Assembly (NCBI RefSeq): GCF_014645795.1
Contig: NZ_BMMK01000002.1
Location: 92,982-156,981, forward strand
Length of the DNA stretch: 64,000 bases
Source: Longimycelium tulufanense
GTDB lineage: Bacteria; Actinomycetota; Actinomycetes; Mycobacteriales; Pseudonocardiaceae
Reading direction: 5' to 3'
A program made the position numbers and the translations under genes. Below the pieces are notes generated by a model. It saw only the letters and a list, made by a program, of their open reading frames with translations. It searched no databases and was not told the DNA's origin. This document shows positions 49,789-61,927 of the stretch, piece by piece; the first letter of the stretch is position 1; each line of letters opens with the position of its first letter.

Positions 49789-50418
49789 TCAGCGCTGGTT
49801 GAAGAACGCGCCCTCGGCCAGCCGGCGCGCGTCCTCCACGGTGACGTCCACGTTGGGTGGTGAGAGAAGGAACACCCTGTTGGTGATCTTGTCGATCGAG
49901 CCGCGGAGCGCGAACGCCAAGCCGGCGGCGAAGTCGACCAGTCGCTTGGCGTCCGCGTCGTCCATGTCGGTCAGGTTGATGATCACCGGGATGCCTTCCC
50001 GGTAGTGCTCCCCGATCGTCCGCGCCTCGCTGTAGCTGCGTGGCTGCAGCGTCGTGATGCGGCTGAACGGGCCGGTCTGCTCCACCGGGCGCACCGCGGG
50101 AACGGGCTCCCGCTGGGGCTCCATGGCGAGCGCACCCCGCACCGGGGGGTCGGTGGCCCAACCCCGTCGGCCCGGCACGCGCTCCGGCTCGTACTCGTCC
50201 TCGGTCCCCAGGTCGGGCCGGTAACCCCGGCCCAGCCGGCGGCGCCCCCCCACGCGGTCGTCGTAGGGGTGGTAGTCGTCGGGTTCGCCGGCGTAGTTGC
50301 CCCGGCGGTAGTCGCCCGCGTAGTCACCGCGGTAGCGGTCGCGCTCGTCGGCGTAGGCGTCCACGTCGTCGGCGGGGACCATCCCGAAGTAGGCTTTCAG
50401 CCTCTGTAGCGCGCTCAT
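49789..50418 (-). CDS. sepF: Cell-division protein SepF
   Basis: 209 residues from the ATG at 50418 with AGGAAGG nearby. An N-terminal membrane-targeting helix (MSALQRLKAYFGM), a disordered acidic stretch rich in Asp/Tyr/Arg, and the C-terminal SepF domain (IPVIINLTDMDDADAKRLVDFAAGLAFALRGSIDKITNRVFLLSP). Links FtsZ to the membrane; Actinobacteria lack FtsA, so SepF is the usual anchor. Confidence 0.95.
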   Translation of the reverse strand: MSALQRLKAYFGMVPADDVDAYADERDRYRGDYAGDYRRGNYAGEPDDYHPYDDRVGGRRRLGRGYRPDLGTEDEYEPERVPGRRGWATDPPVRGALAMEPQREPVPAVRPVEQTGPFSRITTLQPRSYSEARTIGEHYREGIPVIINLTDMDDADAKRLVDFAAGLAFALRGSIDKITNRVFLLSPPNVDVTVEDARRLAEGAFFNQR

Positions 50419-50485
50419 GCCCTTCCTCCGCGACTCCCCTGGGCCGGCGGCGCCCCCCGGTCGGCCACCGACGTCCCTCAACGGC

Positions 50486-51241
50486 TCAGGGTGAGGCTAG
50501 TCGGCGGCCGCCCAGCAACGCGGTTCCGACACGCACCCAGGTCGACCCGTGGGCGATCGCCTGTTCGAGATCACCGCTCATGCCCGCGGACAGCTCGGTG
50601 GCCGCCGGATGATCCTTCCGCAGGAGGTCAACGGCTTGCGCGAGGGTGGAGAACGCGTCGTCGGGGTCGGCGCCGAGGGGGGCCACCGCCATCACCCCAC
50701 GCAATCGCAGCTCACTCGAACTTGCGATCTGATCCGCAAGTTCGGGCAGGTCCGGTAACGGACAGCCGCCGCGGGTCGGGTCCGCGTCCAGGCTCGCCTG
50801 CACCAGCACGTCCAGCGGTGGTTCCGTCCGCTCCCCCGCGGCGCGGGCGCTGGCCACCGCGCGCTCCAGCGCGGTGGCCAGCCGTGGGCTGTCGACGGAC
50901 TGCACCATCCCGGCCCACCGCACGACGTGCCGGGCCTTGTTGCGTTGCAGCCGCCCCACCATGTGCCAGCGGACGGTGGCGTCCGGCCGCAGTCGCGCCA
51001 GCTCCGCCGTCTTGGCACCCGCCTCCTGGTCGCGGTTCTCGCCGAACTCGGTCAGCCCGAGGTCGACCAGCCGCGCCACGTCCTCGGCGGGGAAGGTCTT
51101 GGTCACCGGCAGCAGGCGGACCTCGCCGGGGTCGCGGCCGGCGGCGCGGCAGGCCGCGGTGATGCGTTCGCGCACCGCGCGCAGGCCCGCGGCGATCTCG
51201 GCGGTTCTGGGGTCGATGTCGTGGCTCGCCGGCGGGGTCAT
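50486..51241 (-). CDS. PLP homeostasis protein (YggS/PLPBP family)
   Basis: 251 residues from the ATG at 51241, overlapping the pgeF stop by 4 bases. Fold-type III PLP protein; the lysine is in RLLPVTKTFPAEDV, and TEFGENRDQEA, GMSGDLEQAIAHGSTWVRVGTALLG are family segments. Binds PLP without catalysis. Confidence 0.94.
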   Translation of the reverse strand: MTPPASHDIDPRTAEIAAGLRAVRERITAACRAAGRDPGEVRLLPVTKTFPAEDVARLVDLGLTEFGENRDQEAGAKTAELARLRPDATVRWHMVGRLQRNKARHVVRWAGMVQSVDSPRLATALERAVASARAAGERTEPPLDVLVQASLDADPTRGGCPLPDLPELADQIASSSELRLRGVMAVAPLGADPDDAFSTLAQAVDLLRKDHPAATELSAGMSGDLEQAIAHGSTWVRVGTALLGGRRLASP

Positions 51242-51960
51242 CCGGTGCTCCCCTCCTCCGGCTCGAACCAGGTCACCGCGGCGAGCCGGCCGGTGGTGCC
51301 GTCCCGGCGGTGGCTGAACAGCGTCCGGTCCTCCACGGTGCACCGGGGATCAAGGCCGATCCGGGCGACGCCGGCGTCGGCGAGCTGGCGCCACAACCCG
51401 GCCCGCAGGTCCAACCCGGGCCGACCGCCGCGGGTCCGGCACGCGCTCTCCGGCAGGTGTCGCTCGACGTCGTCGGCCATCTCGGCGGGAACCTCGTAGC
51501 ACTCGCCGCACACCGCGGGGCCGAGCAGGGCTTCGACGCGGTCGATCCGGGCACCGAGCTCGCGCATGGCGGCAAGCGCGGCGGGCACCACGCCGACCCG
51601 GGCGCCGACGCGGCCGGCGTGCACCGCGGCCACCACCCCGGCTTCGGGTTCGGCCAGCAGGAGGGGGACGCAGTCGGCCACCAGCGCGACCAGGCCGAGC
51701 CGGGCCTTGGCGGTGACCAGGGCGTCGGTCGCCTCGGCCGGGGCGGGCAGCGGGCCGTCGACCACGGTCACGGTGCGCCCGTGCACCTGCTCCATCCACA
51801 CCAGCTGGTCCAGGGACAGCCCGACGCCCTCGGCGAGCCGGCGCCGGTTGGCCGCCACCGCCGCCGGGTCGTCGCCCACGTGGTCGCCGAGGTTGAACGA
51901 GTCGTACGGCGGCTTGGAAACACCGCCCTCACGCGTGGTCACCACGCGACGAATGCGCAC
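51238..51960 (-). CDS. pgeF: Laccase-domain peptidoglycan editing factor PgeF (YfiH family)
   Basis: 240 residues, GTG start. The His-Cys-His metal site is visible: QVHG, ADCVPLLL and AVHAGRVG. Family members hydrolyse wrongly made L-Ser-containing peptidoglycan precursors; some have been reported as polyphenol oxidase-like or purine nucleoside phosphorylase-like. Overlaps yggS, as is common. Confidence 0.93.
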   Translation of the reverse strand: MRIRRVVTTREGGVSKPPYDSFNLGDHVGDDPAAVAANRRRLAEGVGLSLDQLVWMEQVHGRTVTVVDGPLPAPAEATDALVTAKARLGLVALVADCVPLLLAEPEAGVVAAVHAGRVGARVGVVPAALAAMRELGARIDRVEALLGPAVCGECYEVPAEMADDVERHLPESACRTRGGRPGLDLRAGLWRQLADAGVARIGLDPRCTVEDRTLFSHRRDGTTGRLAAVTWFEPEEGSTG

Positions 51961-52373
51961 CGAGTTCTCCCGACTCCACCTCGAGGCTGCCTTCAGCTCG
52001 AGACCCTACCCAGACAGCGCTGACCGGCGTACCGGGCCCGGACCAGCGGGTCGACACGCCGGCATTGTTCTGGAGACAACCGGGAACGATGATTACGCCG
52101 TTCTACGGGTGGCAGAGCTTGCGGTTGCCCACCGGGTGCGGGTACCTCGCACCAACGCGACAGGTTCCCGCGTAACGGCTACCGATGCTTCACAATGCTG
52201 GAGTTCGCGGGAACCGATCGCAGTGCCCCGCATCAGCAGTCCAGTAGACCTTGTTGGCGAACTGACGTGGACTCCTGTGGGTCGGCACGGGCTGGGCCAC
52301 ACCCAGGGCAAACCTGCTCCGCGGCCACGATCGGTACTTCACCAACGGCGTGCGAGCACGTCGTGGGCGGGAC
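51961..52373. other. 413-bp spacer between ftsZ and pgeF
   Basis: Downstream of ftsZ, less GC-rich than its neighbours. Frames in it do not resemble protein, and no strong terminator or RNA stands out. It must hold a promoter for pgeF-yggS-sepF-yggT-wag31 if these are not cotranscribed with ftsZ. Confidence 0.5.
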
Positions 52374-53711
52374 TCAGCGCCGCATGAAGGGTGGGACGTC
52401 CACCTCGTCGTCCGGGTCGTCGTCGCCGACCGGTACCGACCGGCTCGCCAGGCCGTTGCTGGGCACCCGGTTCGGACGGGTCGGCAGGCCGCCGACGACC
52501 GAACCTCCCGGTGGCTGCACGGGCGGCGTTGCGCTGGGCGACGGGGTCACCGGGGGCGTCGGGTTGTTCGGATGCATGGCCGGGGAGGCATGGCCGATGG
52601 TGCCGCTGCTGGCCGCCGGCACCCCGGACCCGGTGTGCGACTCGCTGCCCTCCCGCGGATGGTCCGGTTGCTGGTCCCCCTCACCGCCGCCGGGCTGGCC
52701 CGGTGGTGCGCCCGGTGGGACGGCCCGGCCCACCGGCGCGGGATCGAGCTTCTTGTGTGTCGGTGTGCCACTGTCGAATCCGGCGGCGATCACGGTCACC
52801 CGCACCTCGTCGCCGAGCGAGTCGTCGATCACCGTACCGAAGATGATGTTGGCCTCGGGGTGTGCCGCCTCCTGCACCAGCGAGGCCGCCTCGTTGATCT
52901 CGAACAGGCCCAGGTCCGACCCACCCGCGATGGACAGCAGCACGCCGTGCGCCCCCTCCATCGAGGCCTCCAGCAGCGGCGAGTTGATCGCCTTCTGCGC
53001 GGCCTGTACCGCGCGACCTTCCCCGCGCGCGGAGCCGATTCCCATCAGCGCGCTGCCCGCGCCGGACATGACGCTCTTGACGTCGGCGAAGTCGAGGTTG
53101 ATCAGGCCGGGGGTGGTGATCAGGTCGGTGATGCCCTGGACACCGGAGAGCAGCACCTCGTCGGCGGAGCGGAAGGCGTCCATCAGGCTCACCCCGATGT
53201 CGCCCAGCTGCAGCAGCCGGTCGTTGGGGATGACGATGAGGGTGTCGCACTCGTTGCGGAGTGCCTTTATCCCCTCTTCGGCCTGGTTGGCGCGGCGCCG
53301 GCCCTCGAAGGAGAACGGCCGGGTGACCACGCCGATGGTGAGCGCACCGAGTTTGCGGGCGACCGAGGCGACCACGGGCGCGCCGCCGGTCCCGGTGCCG
53401 CCGCCCTCGCCGGCGGTCACGAAGACCATGTCGGCGCCCTTGAGGACCTCCTCGATCTCCTCCTTGTGGTCCTCGGCGGCCTTACGGCCGACCTCGGGGT
53501 TGGCGCCGGCGCCCAGGCCCCGGGTCAGCTCCCGGCCAATGTCCAGCTTGACGTCCGCGTCGGACATCAGCAGCGCCTGGGCGTCGGTGTTCACCGCGAT
53601 GAACTCCACGCCCTTGAGCCCGACCTCGATCATGCGGTTCACGGCGTTGACGCCGCCGCCACCGATGCCGACGACCTTGATCACCGCGAGGTAGTTGTGC
53701 GGGGGCGTCAT
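52374..53711 (-). CDS. ftsZ: Cell-division GTPase FtsZ
   Basis: 445 residues from the ATG at 53711, with AGGAAGG upstream. The tubulin signature GGGTGTG is at 103-109. The T7 synergy loop (NLDFADVKS) and the C-terminal SepF-binding peptide ([12 protein letters not shown]) are present. The Pro/Gly-rich linker of about 115 residues is longer than usual. Confidence 0.98.
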   Translation of the reverse strand: MTPPHNYLAVIKVVGIGGGGVNAVNRMIEVGLKGVEFIAVNTDAQALLMSDADVKLDIGRELTRGLGAGANPEVGRKAAEDHKEEIEEVLKGADMVFVTAGEGGGTGTGGAPVVASVARKLGALTIGVVTRPFSFEGRRRANQAEEGIKALRNECDTLIVIPNDRLLQLGDIGVSLMDAFRSADEVLLSGVQGITDLITTPGLINLDFADVKSVMSGAGSALMGIGSARGEGRAVQAAQKAINSPLLEASMEGAHGVLLSIAGGSDLGLFEINEAASLVQEAAHPEANIIFGTVIDDSLGDEVRVTVIAAGFDSGTPTHKKLDPAPVGRAVPPGAPPGQPGGGEGDQQPDHPREGSESHTGSGVPAASSGTIGHASPAMHPNNPTPPVTPSPSATPPVQPPGGSVVGGLPTRPNRVPSNGLASRSVPVGDDDPDDEVDVPPFMRR

Positions 53712-54503
53712 CGGATCCGCCTTCCTGATCGTGGCTGTCGCTCTGGTGCTGCGCTGGTGGGGAGGGCCCGGTTGACGGCACACCCAACCCTCGACCTCAG
53801 GCTCAGAGTTATGTCAACTCCCTAGCTCCGGTCCGGACGGTAAGCACCGCGTGGTTCCCGGTCCAGCAACCACGCCGCGTGTCGGCCCAGGTGTTCGACA
53901 CTGTGCGCCACCGCTCACACCCCGGAAACCGGGGGTGCGAACCGGCGCACGTGGCCGGGCGCGCCGCGTGTCGCGCGGTCTGCCCGACCTTCGAACGCGA
54001 GCACCCGGCGCACCGACACGGTACCGCCACGGAAGGGCCCCTCATGATCGAGGTCAGGCCCCTCGGTGTTCCCGCGGCCGCCTGCGCAGTGCGTAGCGTA
54101 GTCGATCAGCGGGGTCGGCAAAGCCTTCTCCAGAGCGGGATTCCGACCCCCGTCCTGGGTGGCGCAAGCCCGAAAATCGGTCACTGAAAGTGAACTCGAC
54201 ACCCGCTCGAACGATGGCGCCCGCACCGGACACCGCCGCCTGACCGCCACCACGGGCTTTGCCGTACCGGCGGGGGCAAACAGCCAGCGAGTCCTCTTTG
54301 GACCGTCCACCGCTCTTGGCGCTGGTCGTCGCACCCCGGTGCCGCGGTGATGCCCGTTGGCACCGTGCCGCCCGCGCTCGTGAGCGTTCGGTAGACCCGC
54401 CCAACCGCAGGTCCCACAGTCTCCGGCAATTACCAACGGCCCGCAGGCGAACCGCGAGGATGTCAGCGACCTTCCACCCGCAGGCGCTTGCGAGAAGTGC
54501 TCG
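53712..54503. other. 792-bp spacer between ftsQ and ftsZ
   Basis: Long for this spot; Streptomyces has a few hundred bases with several ftsZ promoters. On the minus strand the sequence has TTGACATAAC near 53820-53800, a candidate -35 region. A small inverted repeat TCACT-GAA-AGTGA is at 54181-54193. Frames on both strands are open, but none looks like a gene. Confidence 0.5.
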
Positions 54504-55283
54504 TCAGGCGATGGTGGGGAGTTCCGGGGCGGACACGTCGTACACCGTGCCGGGTTGGGACATCAGGGCCGCGAGCACGGCGGCCTTCCGCTTCACGTCC
54601 TCCCCGTCGCCCCAGCGGACCTCGCGCCCGGCGGTGAGGCCGAGCCGCACGTCGTTCGGGCTCTTCGCGGTCACCGCCACGACCTCCTGCCGGATCTTCT
54701 CCGGCAGCGACGTCAACGCCCGCATCGCTGCCGTGGTCGCCGGGTCGTCCGGCGCGGCGCGCTGCACGACCAGCTCCGGCAACCCGGCCACCTCCGCCGG
54801 GGCGGAGGCGTACGGCAGGCCGGAGGCGTCCACCAGCATCGGCCCCTCCGACGACTTCAGCAGCGCCGCCGGCGTCCGCTCGGTCACCCGCAGCACGAGC
54901 GTGTTCGGCCAGGACCGCTCGATTTCGACCGAGGCCGCGCGCAGCAGCGTCCGCACCCGCGCCACGACCTCGTCGGTGTCCAGCCGCAGCAGCGGGGTCC
55001 CCGGCTCGATCGCCGCCTTCTCGCGCACCTGGTCCGCCGACAACGCCTGCACCCCGGTGACCTCCACCGTCCGCACACCGAACAACGGGGTGAAGTAGGC
55101 GACCGCCCCGAAGCTCAACAGGAGTAACGGCACGATCACCATCAGCCACCTGCGCAGAAACACCAGCCGCCTGGACCAGCGGACCGGCCGGCGGGCCCGG
55201 GGCCGCCGGTTTGCACCGGCGCCGCGCGCCCGTCCGGGGCCGGCGTTGCGCCCGCCCCCGCGGCCACGCGGCCCGGTCGTCAT
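54504..55283 (-). CDS. ftsQ: Cell-division protein FtsQ (DivIB)
   Basis: 259 residues; the ATG at 55283 overlaps the murC stop by 4 bases. A basic disordered N-terminus, one membrane helix (about 47-66), a POTRA domain ([35 protein letters not shown]) and a C-terminal FtsQ/DivIB domain. Part of the septal FtsQBL complex. Confidence 0.95.
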   Translation of the reverse strand: MTTGPRGRGGGRNAGPGRARGAGANRRPRARRPVRWSRRLVFLRRWLMVIVPLLLLSFGAVAYFTPLFGVRTVEVTGVQALSADQVREKAAIEPGTPLLRLDTDEVVARVRTLLRAASVEIERSWPNTLVLRVTERTPAALLKSSEGPMLVDASGLPYASAPAEVAGLPELVVQRAAPDDPATTAAMRALTSLPEKIRQEVVAVTAKSPNDVRLGLTAGREVRWGDGEDVKRKAAVLAALMSQPGTVYDVSAPELPTIA

Positions 55284-56773
55284 CGCGGGTCCTCCCCGGA
55301 CCGCCGGTCCAGCTCGGCCAGCAGCTCCGGACCAAGCATCGTCACGTCGCCCGCGCCCATCGTGATCACCAGGTCCCCGGGGCGAGCCAGCTCGGCCACC
55401 CGGCCCGGCACCCGCGCGAAGGACGGCTCGAAGCGCACCCCGGTGGACACGGGCACGGCGTCGGCGACCAGCTGCCCGGTCACCCCCGGCTCCGGTTCCT
55501 CCCGCGCGCCGTACACGTCGAGCACCACGACGTCGTCCGCCAATCCCAGCGCCTCGCCGAACTCCGTGGCGAACGCCTTGGTCCGCGAGTACAGGTGCGG
55601 TTGGAAGACCACGATGATCCGGCCCGCGGCGGCCACCGGGCGAGCGGCGCGCAGCTGTGCCGCCACCTCGGTGGGGTGGTGCGCGTAGTCGTCGTAGACC
55701 CGCACCCCGTCGGCCACGCCCTTGAACTCGAACCGACGGCGCACCCCGCCGAACGCGGCCAGCCCGGACAGCAGGCAGTCCCGGGGCGCACCGAGCTCCA
55801 GCCCGGCCAGCAACGCGGCCAGTGCGTTGAACGCCATGTGCTCGCCAGGCACCGCGACCGTGACCTCGAGCTGCTCGGCCCGCTCGCCGTCGCCCGGCAC
55901 CAGCTCGACGACGACCACGCCGCCGGCCGCGCCGCCGCTGCCGCCGGTCAGCTCGTCCGTGCCGTCCGAGCGGTATTCCAGCACGCGCGCCGCACCCGGG
56001 CCGCTCGCGTGCCGCCCGTACCGCCGCACCCGTACCCCGGCCGCCTCGGCGCGATCGGCGAGCGAGGCCGCGCCGGCGTCGTCAGCGCACGCAACGAGCA
56101 CCCCGCCCGGCTCGATGCGCCGCACGAACTCGTCGAACACGTCGGTGTACGCCTCGACCGAACCGTGGTGGTCCAGGTGGTCGGCCTCGACGTTGGTCAC
56201 CACGGCGACGGTCGGCGAGAACACCAGGAACGAGCCATCACTCTCGTCCGCCTCGGCGACGAACACGCCACCGAGCCCGTGGTGCGCGTTCGCCCCCGAC
56301 TCGTTGAGGTCACCGCCGATGGCGAACGACGGGTCGAGCCGGCACCGCTGCAACGCCACGGTGAGCATCGAGGTGGTCGAGGTCTTGCCGTGGGTTCCGG
56401 CCACGCACGCCACCCGGTGCCCGGCCATCAGCGCGGCGAGCGCCTCGGCGCGACGCAACACGGTCACCCCCCGCTCGCCGGCGGCCACCAGCTCCGGGTT
56501 GTCCGGCTTGATCGCGGTGGAGACGACCACCGCGGTCGGCCCCTCGGGCCAGGCGTCCAGGTGCTCGGCGGCATGCCCGATCCCGATCCGGGCCCCTTGC
56601 GCTCGCAACGCCAGCACGGTGCGCGACTCCTTGGCGTCGGAGCCGGACACCGCGGCGCCGCGGGCCAGCAGGATGCGGGCGATCCCGCTCATCCCGGCGC
56701 CGCCGATGCCCACCAGGTGGACCCGGGACAGCACCTCGGGCAGCGCACCGGCCGGCGGTGCGGTCGAGGTCAT
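55280..56773 (-). CDS. murC: UDP-N-acetylmuramate--L-alanine ligase MurC
   Basis: 497 residues. The N-terminal UDP-binding glycine-rich loop ([20 protein letters not shown]), the ATP loop GTHGKT (126-131) and the usual ligase domains are present. Adds L-Ala to UDP-MurNAc. Overlaps murG by 4 bases. Confidence 0.97.
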   Translation of the reverse strand: MTSTAPPAGALPEVLSRVHLVGIGGAGMSGIARILLARGAAVSGSDAKESRTVLALRAQGARIGIGHAAEHLDAWPEGPTAVVVSTAIKPDNPELVAAGERGVTVLRRAEALAALMAGHRVACVAGTHGKTSTTSMLTVALQRCRLDPSFAIGGDLNESGANAHHGLGGVFVAEADESDGSFLVFSPTVAVVTNVEADHLDHHGSVEAYTDVFDEFVRRIEPGGVLVACADDAGAASLADRAEAAGVRVRRYGRHASGPGAARVLEYRSDGTDELTGGSGGAAGGVVVVELVPGDGERAEQLEVTVAVPGEHMAFNALAALLAGLELGAPRDCLLSGLAAFGGVRRRFEFKGVADGVRVYDDYAHHPTEVAAQLRAARPVAAAGRIIVVFQPHLYSRTKAFATEFGEALGLADDVVVLDVYGAREEPEPGVTGQLVADAVPVSTGVRFEPSFARVPGRVAELARPGDLVITMGAGDVTMLGPELLAELDRRSGEDPR

Positions 56774-57909
56774 CGCGCCGCCACCTCCAGCACGATCTTG
56801 GCCAGGTGGTCGGCGGCGTCCCGGTGTCCGGAGCTGCCCGCGGCCGCGGCCATGGTCACCAACCGACCCTGGTCCTGCAGCAGCGGGATCACCAGGTCAA
56901 TCACCTTCTGCGTGGTCAGCTCCGCGTCCGGCACCAGCATCGCGCCACCGGCGTCCACGATCGGCTGGGCGTTGAGCGCCTGCTCGCCGTTGCCGTGCGG
57001 CAGCGGCACGAACACCGCGGGCAGCCCGACCGCCGAGACCTCGGCGACGGTCATCGCACCCGAACGGCACAGCACCGCGTCGGCCGCGGCCAGCGCGAGG
57101 TCCATCCGCTCCAGGTACGGCACGGGGACGTAGGCGGGCGCGTTCGGCGTGTGCTGCACGGCCAGGCTGTTCCTCGGCCCGAAGGCGTGCAGTACCCCGA
57201 TCCCGGCCTGCGCCAGCGCCCCCGCCGCGCCGGAGACCGCGGTGTTGAGGGTGCGTGCGCCCTGCGAGCCGCCGAACACCAGCAGCGTCGGCGCGGTCGG
57301 GTGCAGGCCGAAGTGCTCCCGCGCCTGCGCGCGCAGCGCGGCACGGTCCAGCGAGGTGATGGCGTGCCGCAGCGGGATGCCCAGCACCTCGGCGTCCGGC
57401 AGCCCACTGCCCGGCACCGCGGCCAGCACGCGCTCGGCGAACCGGGCGCCCACCTTGTTGGCCAGGCCGGCCCGGGCGTTGGCCTCGTGCACCACGATCG
57501 GGACCCGGCCCCGCGCGGCCAGGTAGGCGGGCAAAGCCACGTAGCCACCGAAGCCGACCACCACGCCGGCCCCCACCCGGTCCAGCACCGCGCGGGTCTG
57601 CCGGACGGCCGCGCGCACCCTCAGCGGCAGGCGCAGCAGCTCGGGGCTGGGCTTGCGCGGCATCGGCACCGGGGGGATCAGCTCCAGCGGGTAGCCCCGG
57701 TCCGGTACGAGGCGGGTTTCCAGGCCCCGCTCGGTGCCCAGCGCGACCACCCGCGCGTCCGGCCGCAGCCGGCGCACCGCGTCGGCCAACGCCAGCGCCG
57801 GCTCGATGTGCCCCGCGGTGCCACCGCCGGCCACCACGACGCAGGGACCGCCGCCGGTCACGGCGTGCTCGCCGCCCGGCGTCGGGGCGGTCCCGTTCTG
57901 CCCACTCAC
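56770..57909 (-). CDS. murG: UDP-GlcNAc transferase MurG
   Basis: 379 residues from the GTG at 57909, with GGAGG 9 bases upstream. N-terminal GGGTAGH (28-34) and the second glycine motif GGSQGART define the glycosyltransferase 28 fold. Transfers GlcNAc to lipid I at the inner leaflet. The gap to ftsW is about 100 bases. Confidence 0.96.
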   Translation of the reverse strand: MSGQNGTAPTPGGEHAVTGGGPCVVVAGGGTAGHIEPALALADAVRRLRPDARVVALGTERGLETRLVPDRGYPLELIPPVPMPRKPSPELLRLPLRVRAAVRQTRAVLDRVGAGVVVGFGGYVALPAYLAARGRVPIVVHEANARAGLANKVGARFAERVLAAVPGSGLPDAEVLGIPLRHAITSLDRAALRAQAREHFGLHPTAPTLLVFGGSQGARTLNTAVSGAAGALAQAGIGVLHAFGPRNSLAVQHTPNAPAYVPVPYLERMDLALAAADAVLCRSGAMTVAEVSAVGLPAVFVPLPHGNGEQALNAQPIVDAGGAMLVPDAELTTQKVIDLVIPLLQDQGRLVTMAAAAGSSGHRDAADHLAKIVLEVAAR

Positions 57910-58009
57910 TACCGCTGTCCTCCTTGTGCTGCGCCACGTCTGTGCTGTTGCGGGACACCCGCACCCGGTCGGTACCCGTGAGCGAAGAAGAGCGGATTGT
58001 CGCCCACGA

Positions 58010-59419
58010 CTACCTCCGGTGGTGTTCGTGCGGCGCACCCTTGCGGGCGCGCCGCCGGTTGTCGAGCTGGTGCACGGCCGCCCCGCGCCCCACCCCACCG
58101 GCGGGCCGGCCGGACCGCCGCGGCGGCGCCGAGGGGCGCGCCGGACGGCGCCGGGCGGGCGGACGGTACGGATGCGGCATGGGCAGCTTCAGCCAGCGTC
58201 CCAGTCTGCCCTGCCCCTGGGCACGCAGCGCCGAGATGGCCTCCGGCTCGTGCCGCGCGAAGTTCGCCAGGATGCCGAAGACCGTCATGGTGACGACCAG
58301 CGACGTGCCGCCGGAGGAGATCAGCGGGAGGGTCAGGCCGGTCACCGGCAGCAGGCCGACCACGTAGCCGATGTTCAGCGCGGCCTGCGTCACCAGCCAG
58401 ACCGTGCAGGTGGCGGCGACCAGGCGGATCCACGGGTCGGTGTTGCGGGCGGCGATGCGCAGGCCCACGTAGGCGAGGGTGGCGAACAGCCCGAGCACCA
58501 CCAGGCAGCCGACGAAGCCCAGTTCCTCTCCGATCACCGCGAAGATGAAGTCGTTGTGCACCTTGGGCAGGTAGTCCCACTTCGAGCTGGCCCGCCCCAG
58601 CCCCTTGCCGAACAGCCCGCCCTCGCCGAGCGCGTAGAGCGCCTGCCGGAACTGGTAGTTGCGCCCCAGCGGGTCGGTCTCGGGGTTGAGGAAGCTGGTG
58701 ATGCGGTCCAGCCGGTACTGCTGGGTGAGACCGAGGATCAACGCGCCGGTCACCGCGCCTAGCGAGAGCACCCCGAACAGCCGCAGCGGCGCGCCGACGA
58801 ACCACAGCAGGGCGAGCGGTACCACGGCGAGCGCGATCGTGCCACCGAGGTCGGGCTGGAGCATGATCAGCCCGAACATCACCATCGACACCGGCATCAG
58901 CGGGACCAGCACGTGCCGGTACTGCTGCAGTAACGCGCGCTTGACCACCAGCACGTGGGCGCCCCACAGCACGAGCGCGAGCTTGGCGAACTCCACGGGC
59001 TGGAACGAGAACGGGCCGAACACGAACCAGCTGCGGGTCCCGTAGACCTCCTGCCCGAGCGGGGTGAGCACCAGGAGGAGCCCGAGCACCCCGGCCATCA
59101 GGCCCACCGGGGACAGTGCGCGGATCACCCGTGGCGGGACGCGCAGGGCCACCCAGAACAGGACCAGGCCCAGCGCGCAGTAGATGAGCTGACGCTTGAA
59201 GACGCTGTAGCTGGACCGGTCGTTGGAGTAGGACTCGATGCTCGACGCGGACAGCACCATCACCAGGCCCAGCACGGTGAGCAGGCCGAACACCGCCAGG
59301 ACCAGGTGGAACGACGTCAGCGGCCGGGCCAGCCAGGCGGTGAGCGCGGCGCGCGCGCCGGCGACCCCACCGGTCCGGGCGGGCCGTTGCCCCGCGCCGC
59401 GGCGCGCCACGCGGATCAC
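58010..59419 (-). CDS. ftsW: Lipid II polymerase FtsW
   Basis: 469 residues, GTG start. SEDS family; about ten membrane helices. Typical conserved segments: [39 protein letters not shown] and [12 protein letters not shown]. The C-terminal tail of about 65 residues is strongly basic. Overlaps the murD stop by 4 bases. Confidence 0.96.
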   Translation of the reverse strand: MIRVARRGAGQRPARTGGVAGARAALTAWLARPLTSFHLVLAVFGLLTVLGLVMVLSASSIESYSNDRSSYSVFKRQLIYCALGLVLFWVALRVPPRVIRALSPVGLMAGVLGLLLVLTPLGQEVYGTRSWFVFGPFSFQPVEFAKLALVLWGAHVLVVKRALLQQYRHVLVPLMPVSMVMFGLIMLQPDLGGTIALAVVPLALLWFVGAPLRLFGVLSLGAVTGALILGLTQQYRLDRITSFLNPETDPLGRNYQFRQALYALGEGGLFGKGLGRASSKWDYLPKVHNDFIFAVIGEELGFVGCLVVLGLFATLAYVGLRIAARNTDPWIRLVAATCTVWLVTQAALNIGYVVGLLPVTGLTLPLISSGGTSLVVTMTVFGILANFARHEPEAISALRAQGQGRLGRWLKLPMPHPYRPPARRRPARPSAPPRRSGRPAGGVGRGAAVHQLDNRRRARKGAPHEHHRR

Positions 59420-60846
59420 CGTCCCGTCCCGCCGGGGGCGCCACCCTCGGCGATCACCGCCTGTACCGCCTCGGCGAACGCACGCCCACGATGGGCGTAG
59501 TCCGGGAACATGTCGAGCGACGCCGCCGCCGGCGCCAGCATCACTACATCACCCGGACGAGCCATGGCTCGGGCCGTCCGCACCGCCTCCCGCATGGCCC
59601 CATCGTCACCCGCCGTGACCTCGTGCACGGGGACCCCGGGCGCGTGTCGCGCCAGGGCCTCGGCGAACCGGGCGCGGTCGACACCGAGGAGCACCACCCC
59701 GGCGAGCCGGGGCGCGACCGTGGCGACCAGGTCATCCACCGAGGCGCCCTTCAGCTGCCCGCCGGCCACCCAGACCACGCGCGGGTGGGTGGTCAGCGAG
59801 GCCAACGCCGCGTGCGGGTTGGTGGCCTTGGAGTCGTCGACGTAGCGCACCCCGCCCGACTCGGCGACCAGCGCCGCCCGGTGTGCGGCCGGTTGGAAGG
59901 AGCGCAGGCCGTTGCGCACCGCCTGCGCCGGCACGCCGTAGGTGCGGGCCAGCGCCGCGGCGACCAGGGCGTCGGTCAGGCCGGGCGGGCCGCCGGGCCG
60001 GACGTCGCCGACCGCGGCGAGCACCTCGCCGTCGGCGAAGGCGCGGTCGACGAGCTCGTCGCCGACCAGGCCGAGCTGGTCCGGGCCGGGCTCGGCGAGC
60101 GTCGCCCCGATCCGGCGCTGGGCGGGTGCCTCGGCCAGCAGTGCGGCGGCGTTGGTGTCGTCGACCCCGGCCACCGCGACCTCGCCGGTGAGGATGCGGG
60201 CCTTGGCCTGCGCGTAGGCCGCCATGGAGCCGTGCCAGTCCAGGTGGTCCTCGGCCACGTTGAGCACGGCGCCGGCCAGCGGCCGCACCGAGGGCGACCA
60301 GTGCAGCTGGAAGCTGGACAGCTCCACCGCCAGCACCCGGTGCCCGGCCCGCACCGCGTCCACCACCGGCAGGCCGACGTTGCCGCAGGCCACCGCATCC
60401 AGCCCAGCCGCGCGCAGGATCGACTCCAGCATCCCGACCGTGGTGGTCTTGCCGTTGGTGCCGGTGACCGCCAGCCAGGTCGCACCGCCGTCGGGGCGGG
60501 CCCGGTCCAGCCGCCACGCCAGCTCCACCTCGCCGACCACCTCGGTGCCGGCGGCCGTGGCGGCGGCCAGTAGCGGCGTGCCCGGCCGCCACCCCGGGCT
60601 GGTCACCACCAGCCGGGTGCCGGGTGGCGGCTCGGCCAGCCCGGTCACCAGGCGTGCGCCCTCGGCCTGCACCGAGGCCAGCGCCGCCAGCCGCTCCTCG
60701 GCGGCGTCGGTGACGGTGACCTTCGCGCCCGCGGCGAGCAACGCCTCGGCGGCCGAGCGGCCGGACACGCCGGCCCCGGCCACGAGGACCTCGAGCCCGG
60801 CGAACCCCGACTCGGCCGGGTGCCCGGCCCCGCGCGGATCAGCCAC
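59416..60846 (-). CDS. murD: UDP-MurNAc-L-Ala--D-Glu ligase MurD
   Basis: 476 residues, GTG start, overlapping mraY by 8 bases. ATP loop GTNGKT at 129-134; [17 protein letters not shown] is the N-terminal UDP-binding loop. Typical Mur ligase. Confidence 0.96.
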   Translation of the reverse strand: MADPRGAGHPAESGFAGLEVLVAGAGVSGRSAAEALLAAGAKVTVTDAAEERLAALASVQAEGARLVTGLAEPPPGTRLVVTSPGWRPGTPLLAAATAAGTEVVGEVELAWRLDRARPDGGATWLAVTGTNGKTTTVGMLESILRAAGLDAVACGNVGLPVVDAVRAGHRVLAVELSSFQLHWSPSVRPLAGAVLNVAEDHLDWHGSMAAYAQAKARILTGEVAVAGVDDTNAAALLAEAPAQRRIGATLAEPGPDQLGLVGDELVDRAFADGEVLAAVGDVRPGGPPGLTDALVAAALARTYGVPAQAVRNGLRSFQPAAHRAALVAESGGVRYVDDSKATNPHAALASLTTHPRVVWVAGGQLKGASVDDLVATVAPRLAGVVLLGVDRARFAEALARHAPGVPVHEVTAGDDGAMREAVRTARAMARPGDVVMLAPAAASLDMFPDYAHRGRAFAEAVQAVIAEGGAPGGTGR

Positions 60847-61927
60847 CGCCGAGCACCCCCGCCGCGGAGGCCCACTCGCTGTAGAACAGGCCGAGGCCGA
60901 GCAGGCAGCAGATGCCGGCGAGCAGCCAGAACCGGATGATCACGGTGGTTTCGGCCCAGCCGGCCAACTCGAAATGGTGGTGGAAGGGCGCCATCCGGAA
61001 CAGCCGGCGCCTGGTGGTGCGGAAGACCGCGATCTGCAGTACCACCGACAACGCCTCGACCACGAAGATGCCGCCGAGCACGATCATCAGCAGCTCGGTG
61101 CGGGTCGTCATGGACAGTCCGGCGACCAGGCCACCCAGCGCCAGCGAGCCGGTGTCCCCCATGAAGATCTTGGCCGGCGGGGCGTTCCACCACAGGAAGC
61201 CGATGCAGCCGGCCATCGCGGCGGCCGCGACCACGGCCAGGTCGAGCGGGTCACGCACGTTGTAACAGCCGGCACCGAAGGTCTGCGGGTCCGCGCAGTC
61301 GTAGCGGAACTGCCAGAACGCCACGAGCACGTAGCTGGCCAGCACCATGGCCGAGGACCCGGCGGCCAGGCCGTCCAGGCCGTCGGTGAAGTTCACCGCG
61401 TTCGACCAGGCACTGACCGCCAGGTAGCAGAAGACGACGAAGCCGACGGCGCCGAAGGAGACGACGGCGATGTCGCGCACGAACGACAGGTGCACCGAGG
61501 CCGGCTTGATGCCGCGCTCGTCGGGGAACTGCAGCACCAGGATCGCGAACACGATCGCGGCCATGAACTGGCCGACCATCTTGGCGGTCTTGTTCAGGCC
61601 CAGGTTGCGTTGCTTGCGGATCTTGATGAAGTCATCGACGAAGCCGACCAGGCCCAGTGAACTGGCCAGCAGCAACACCAGCAGGCCGGAGGCGGTGGGC
61701 CCGGACTTGCCGACGGTGAGGTGCGAGACGGCGTAGCCGGCCCACATGGCGAGGACGATCGCGACGCCGCCCATGGTGGGGGTGCCGCGCTTGCTCTGGT
61801 GCCCCTGCGGACCCTCCTCCCGGATCTCCTGGCCGAAGCCCTGCCGACCGAACACCTTGATCAGGTAGGGGGTGAGCAGGATGGACACCACGAGGGCGAC
61901 CGCCGCCGCGATGAGGATGGACTTCAT
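60839..61927 (-). CDS. mraY: Phospho-MurNAc-pentapeptide transferase MraY
   Basis: 362 residues, ATG overlapping the murF stop by 4 bases. About ten membrane helices; the family motifs [12 protein letters not shown] and [12 protein letters not shown] with its catalytic Asp, and [18 protein letters not shown] near the end. Makes lipid I. Confidence 0.97.
   Translation of the reverse strand: MKSILIAAAVALVVSILLTPYLIKVFGRQGFGQEIREEGPQGHQSKRGTPTMGGVAIVLAMWAGYAVSHLTVGKSGPTASGLLVLLLASSLGLVGFVDDFIKIRKQRNLGLNKTAKMVGQFMAAIVFAILVLQFPDERGIKPASVHLSFVRDIAVVSFGAVGFVVFCYLAVSAWSNAVNFTDGLDGLAAGSSAMVLASYVLVAFWQFRYDCADPQTFGAGCYNVRDPLDLAVVAAAAMAGCIGFLWWNAPPAKIFMGDTGSLALGGLVAGLSMTTRTELLMIVLGGIFVVEALSVVLQIAVFRTTRRRLFRMAPFHHHFELAGWAETTVIIRFWLLAGICCLLGLGLFYSEWASAAGVLGGG

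Noticed and set aside
53915-54436. 173-codon frame in the ftsQ-ftsZ spacer
   Set aside because: No family resemblance, poor codon bias and no ribosome-binding site; other frames in the spacer are equally open.
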